This document shows, one piece after another, positions 62,688 through 64,000 of a stretch of DNA of 64,000 nt. The translations under genes were made by a program, and so were the position numbers. Numbering within the stretch: the stretch's first letter is position 1; each line of letters opens with the position of its first letter. The notes under the pieces are model-generated. The model saw only the letters and a list, made by a program, of their open reading frames with translations, was not told the DNA's origin and did not search any database. This DNA is from an uncultured Mycobacterium sp. (GTDB lineage: Bacteria; Actinomycetota; Actinomycetes; Mycobacteriales; Mycobacteriaceae), in assembly GCA_900078375.1 (NCBI GenBank), contig FLQS01000009.1, positions 62,001-126,000 on the forward strand, given 5' to 3'.

Positions 62688-63113
62688 TTAGGCGTCGCCC
62701 TGCACCCAGCGGGTCCGCCCGCCGGTCGCCATACACGACAGGAACATGCCGTCGGGCGCCTGGGCCACGGAGTTCTCGTACCCGGAGCAGTCGGCGTCCA
62801 GATTCTTGATCCCCACCATCGGCGGCGACCGGAAGTACCGCGGTTCATAGCGCCGTGGCGACCCGCAGAAGATCAGCCGGCCCCAGTTGTTGCGGGTGTC
62901 GACACCGAACACGTAGTAGGTCGTGTTGCCGCACGGGGCACCGAGTTCGACGCCCGGCGTGATGCCCGGCGTGCAGAACGCGTCATTGCACTCGTTGGCG
63001 TTGATCGGTGTCTCCGCGGGGTCCGCAGAGGCCGGCGCCGGCATCAACAATCCGGCCGTCAGGAGTGCAGCAAGAACTGGCACGGTCGATCGCACTCGAA
63101 TACTTTCGCACAC
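62688..63113 (-). CDS. Small secreted cysteine-rich protein
   Basis: A 141-residue exported protein. The signal peptide covers about residues 9-30 (STVPVLAALLTAGLLMPAPASA). The mature part has six cysteines (NECNDAFC, GAPCGN, IFCGS, DADCSGY, LSCMAT), so disulfides are likely. It starts at GTG 63113 or GTG 63095; both leave the signal peptide intact. No family is recognised. It is common for mycobacteria to carry such orphan secreted proteins. Confidence 0.72.
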   Translation of the reverse strand: MCESIRVRSTVPVLAALLTAGLLMPAPASADPAETPINANECNDAFCTPGITPGVELGAPCGNTTYYVFGVDTRNNWGRLIFCGSPRRYEPRYFRSPPMVGIKNLDADCSGYENSVAQAPDGMFLSCMATGGRTRWVQGDA

Positions 63114-63239
63114 TCGGTAAGCGAATTCTCCGGCTCAGAGAAGAAACCGGGACAAAACCCATAACTGCCACTGTGGAATGCTGGCCGGCAGTGCTAGCGT
63201 CGCTCTTCGCCATGCGACCGTGATGGACGAGGAGGTCCC

Positions 63240-64000
63240 ATGCCGGGCAAAAGTGAATCCGAGGCACCCGACGCCGACGACGCCGTTTCCGCCGAATCAG
63301 CAGAGGCCGCGGCCGCTGCCGCCGAGGAGCGTGCCGAGGCGGCGCGTGCGCGGGCAAACGAATTGCGCCGCAAGCTCGAAGCCTCTCGCGACGAGACGCC
63401 GGCACCGCCGGAAACGGTGACCGAGGATGTGACCGCGGTCGAGACCCGGGACGAGCCCGAGGCTGAGCCCGTCGATACCGAACCGGCCCAGCCCACCCGG
63501 GATGTCGCACCGAAAACGAAGCGCGGGTTCCGCCTGGCAACCGTGGCCGCCGTCCTTGCCGTTCTCCTGGTCGTCGCCGCACTCCTGGGCACAGGCGGAT
63601 ACATGCTCTGGCAACACCGCAACGCCGATCAGCTACAGCATCGCAACGCCGAATTCGCCGCGGCCGCCCGCCAGGGTGTGGTCAACCTGATGTCGCTGGA
63701 CTACACCCACGCCCAGGAAAGCGTCCAGCGGGTCATCGACGGCTCGACAGGCAAGTTCAAGTCGAACTTCGAGGACGGCTCCGGCGACCTGATCAAGGCG
63801 CTGCAGGACTCGAAGGTCATCACCAAAGTCACCGTCAACAACGCCGCCGTGGAGTCGATGGACAAGGACTCGGCAACCGTCCTCGTCGCGGCCACCTCTC
63901 AGCGAACCGGCCCGGATGCGCCGAAGGAAGATCAGCAGCCGCGAGTGTGGCGAGTGGTGGTCAGTTTGGTGCGCGAGGGCGATCAGGTGAAGATGTCGGA
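63240..64000 (+). CDS. Mce-associated membrane protein, 3' end beyond window
   Basis: An open frame of 253 codons that runs off the right edge. It has an acidic, alanine/glutamate-rich N-terminus (to about residue 95), a transmembrane helix (about 100-122, ATVAAVLAVLLVVAALLGTG) and the LMSLDYTHAQESVQRVIDG element with KVTVNNAAVESMDKDSATVL that marks Mce-associated proteins. It resembles the protein at 4775-5473. GAGGAGG 5 bp before ATG 63240 supports the start. No mce genes are visible before the edge. Confidence 0.87.
   Translation, partial: MPGKSESEAPDADDAVSAESAEAAAAAAEERAEAARARANELRRKLEASRDETPAPPETVTEDVTAVETRDEPEAEPVDTEPAQPTRDVAPKTKRGFRLATVAAVLAVLLVVAALLGTGGYMLWQHRNADQLQHRNAEFAAAARQGVVNLMSLDYTHAQESVQRVIDGSTGKFKSNFEDGSGDLIKALQDSKVITKVTVNNAAVESMDKDSATVLVAATSQRTGPDAPKEDQQPRVWRVVVSLVREGDQVKMS

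Noticed and set aside
1..64000. CRISPR arrays, tRNA or rRNA genes, insertion sequences, prophage or integrase genes.
   Set aside because: No regularly spaced repeats, cloverleaf-like segments, transposase or integrase motifs were seen; the only repeats are the short palindromes listed.
63240..64000. A complete mce operon starting at the right edge.
   Set aside because: Only the Mce-associated frame is visible; no YrbE or MCE domain sequence occurs before the window ends.

Overview
The window is high-GC actinobacterial DNA, most likely from an environmental, fast-growing Mycolicibacterium or Mycobacterium. Three things point there: Mce-associated membrane proteins at both ends, a mycofactocin-type short-chain dehydrogenase, and a dense mix of FadD, EchA, P450, amidohydrolase and TetR genes joined by 4-bp ATGA/GTGA overlaps. 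I see no tRNA, rRNA, transposase, phage gene or CRISPR array. No gene-free stretch exceeds about 250 bases. The content is catabolic accessory chromosome: uptake, activation, ring attack and beta-oxidation of unusual carbon sources.

Layout. (1) 1-5473, minus strand: two Mce-associated proteins, a FadD, two conserved small proteins, a Bfd-like ferredoxin, an NTF2-like protein, an SDR and a truncated gene at the left edge. (2) 5726-8370, minus: a FadD3-like ligase and an amidohydrolase. (3) 8414-17456, minus: an apparent eight-gene operon with TetR, [3Fe-4S] ferredoxin, P450, amidohydrolase, two M24 proteins (one lacking metal ligands), an unusual crotonase and a two-domain CoA-transferase. An SDR (17503-18315) shares a palindromic operator with this operon. 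(4) 18405-23193, plus: LysR, an APC permease, a fold-type IV (R)-selective amine transaminase and an alanine racemase. This looks like an (R)-amine utilisation unit with its own D-alanine supply. A convergent xylulokinase follows. (5) 24778-28997, plus: P450, mycofactocin-type SDR and a molybdopterin oxidoreductase. (6) 29128-38204, minus: an eight-gene aromatic operon with MhpA-, MhpB- and MhpC-like enzymes, a KstD-like flavoprotein, an LLM monooxygenase, an SDR, a cyclase-family hydrolase and a second alpha/beta hydrolase. A divergent IclR regulator and a second KstD-like enzyme (39226-40872) adjoin it. (7) 40981-41811: a DUF559 nuclease-like gene flanked by two copies of a 60-bp palindromic repeat. 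(8) 41862-44176: a divergent FadD/EchA pair. (9) 44179-50004, minus: TetR, TauD-like dioxygenase, LLM, sulfotransferase-like, TIM-barrel and DUF1214 genes. (10) 50088-53458, plus: NTF2-like, epimerase, SDR and APH-like genes. (11) 53552-56710: a large cyclase/ATPase regulator. (12) 56745-60083, minus: acyl-CoA dehydrogenase, crotonase and thiolase. (13) 60198 to the end: a secreted protein, TetR, P450, a terminator, another secreted protein and a truncated Mce-associated gene.

The sequence also holds small regulatory signals. A TGAGAA-N5-TTCTCA palindrome occurs in front of several unlinked catabolic units and may define a local regulon. A different palindrome of the TCAA-N4-TTGA type precedes both the TetR/P450 operon and the SDR/LysR pair. 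The two strongest leads for new biology are the DUF559 gene with its flanking palindromic repeats and the transaminase/racemase/permease cassette.
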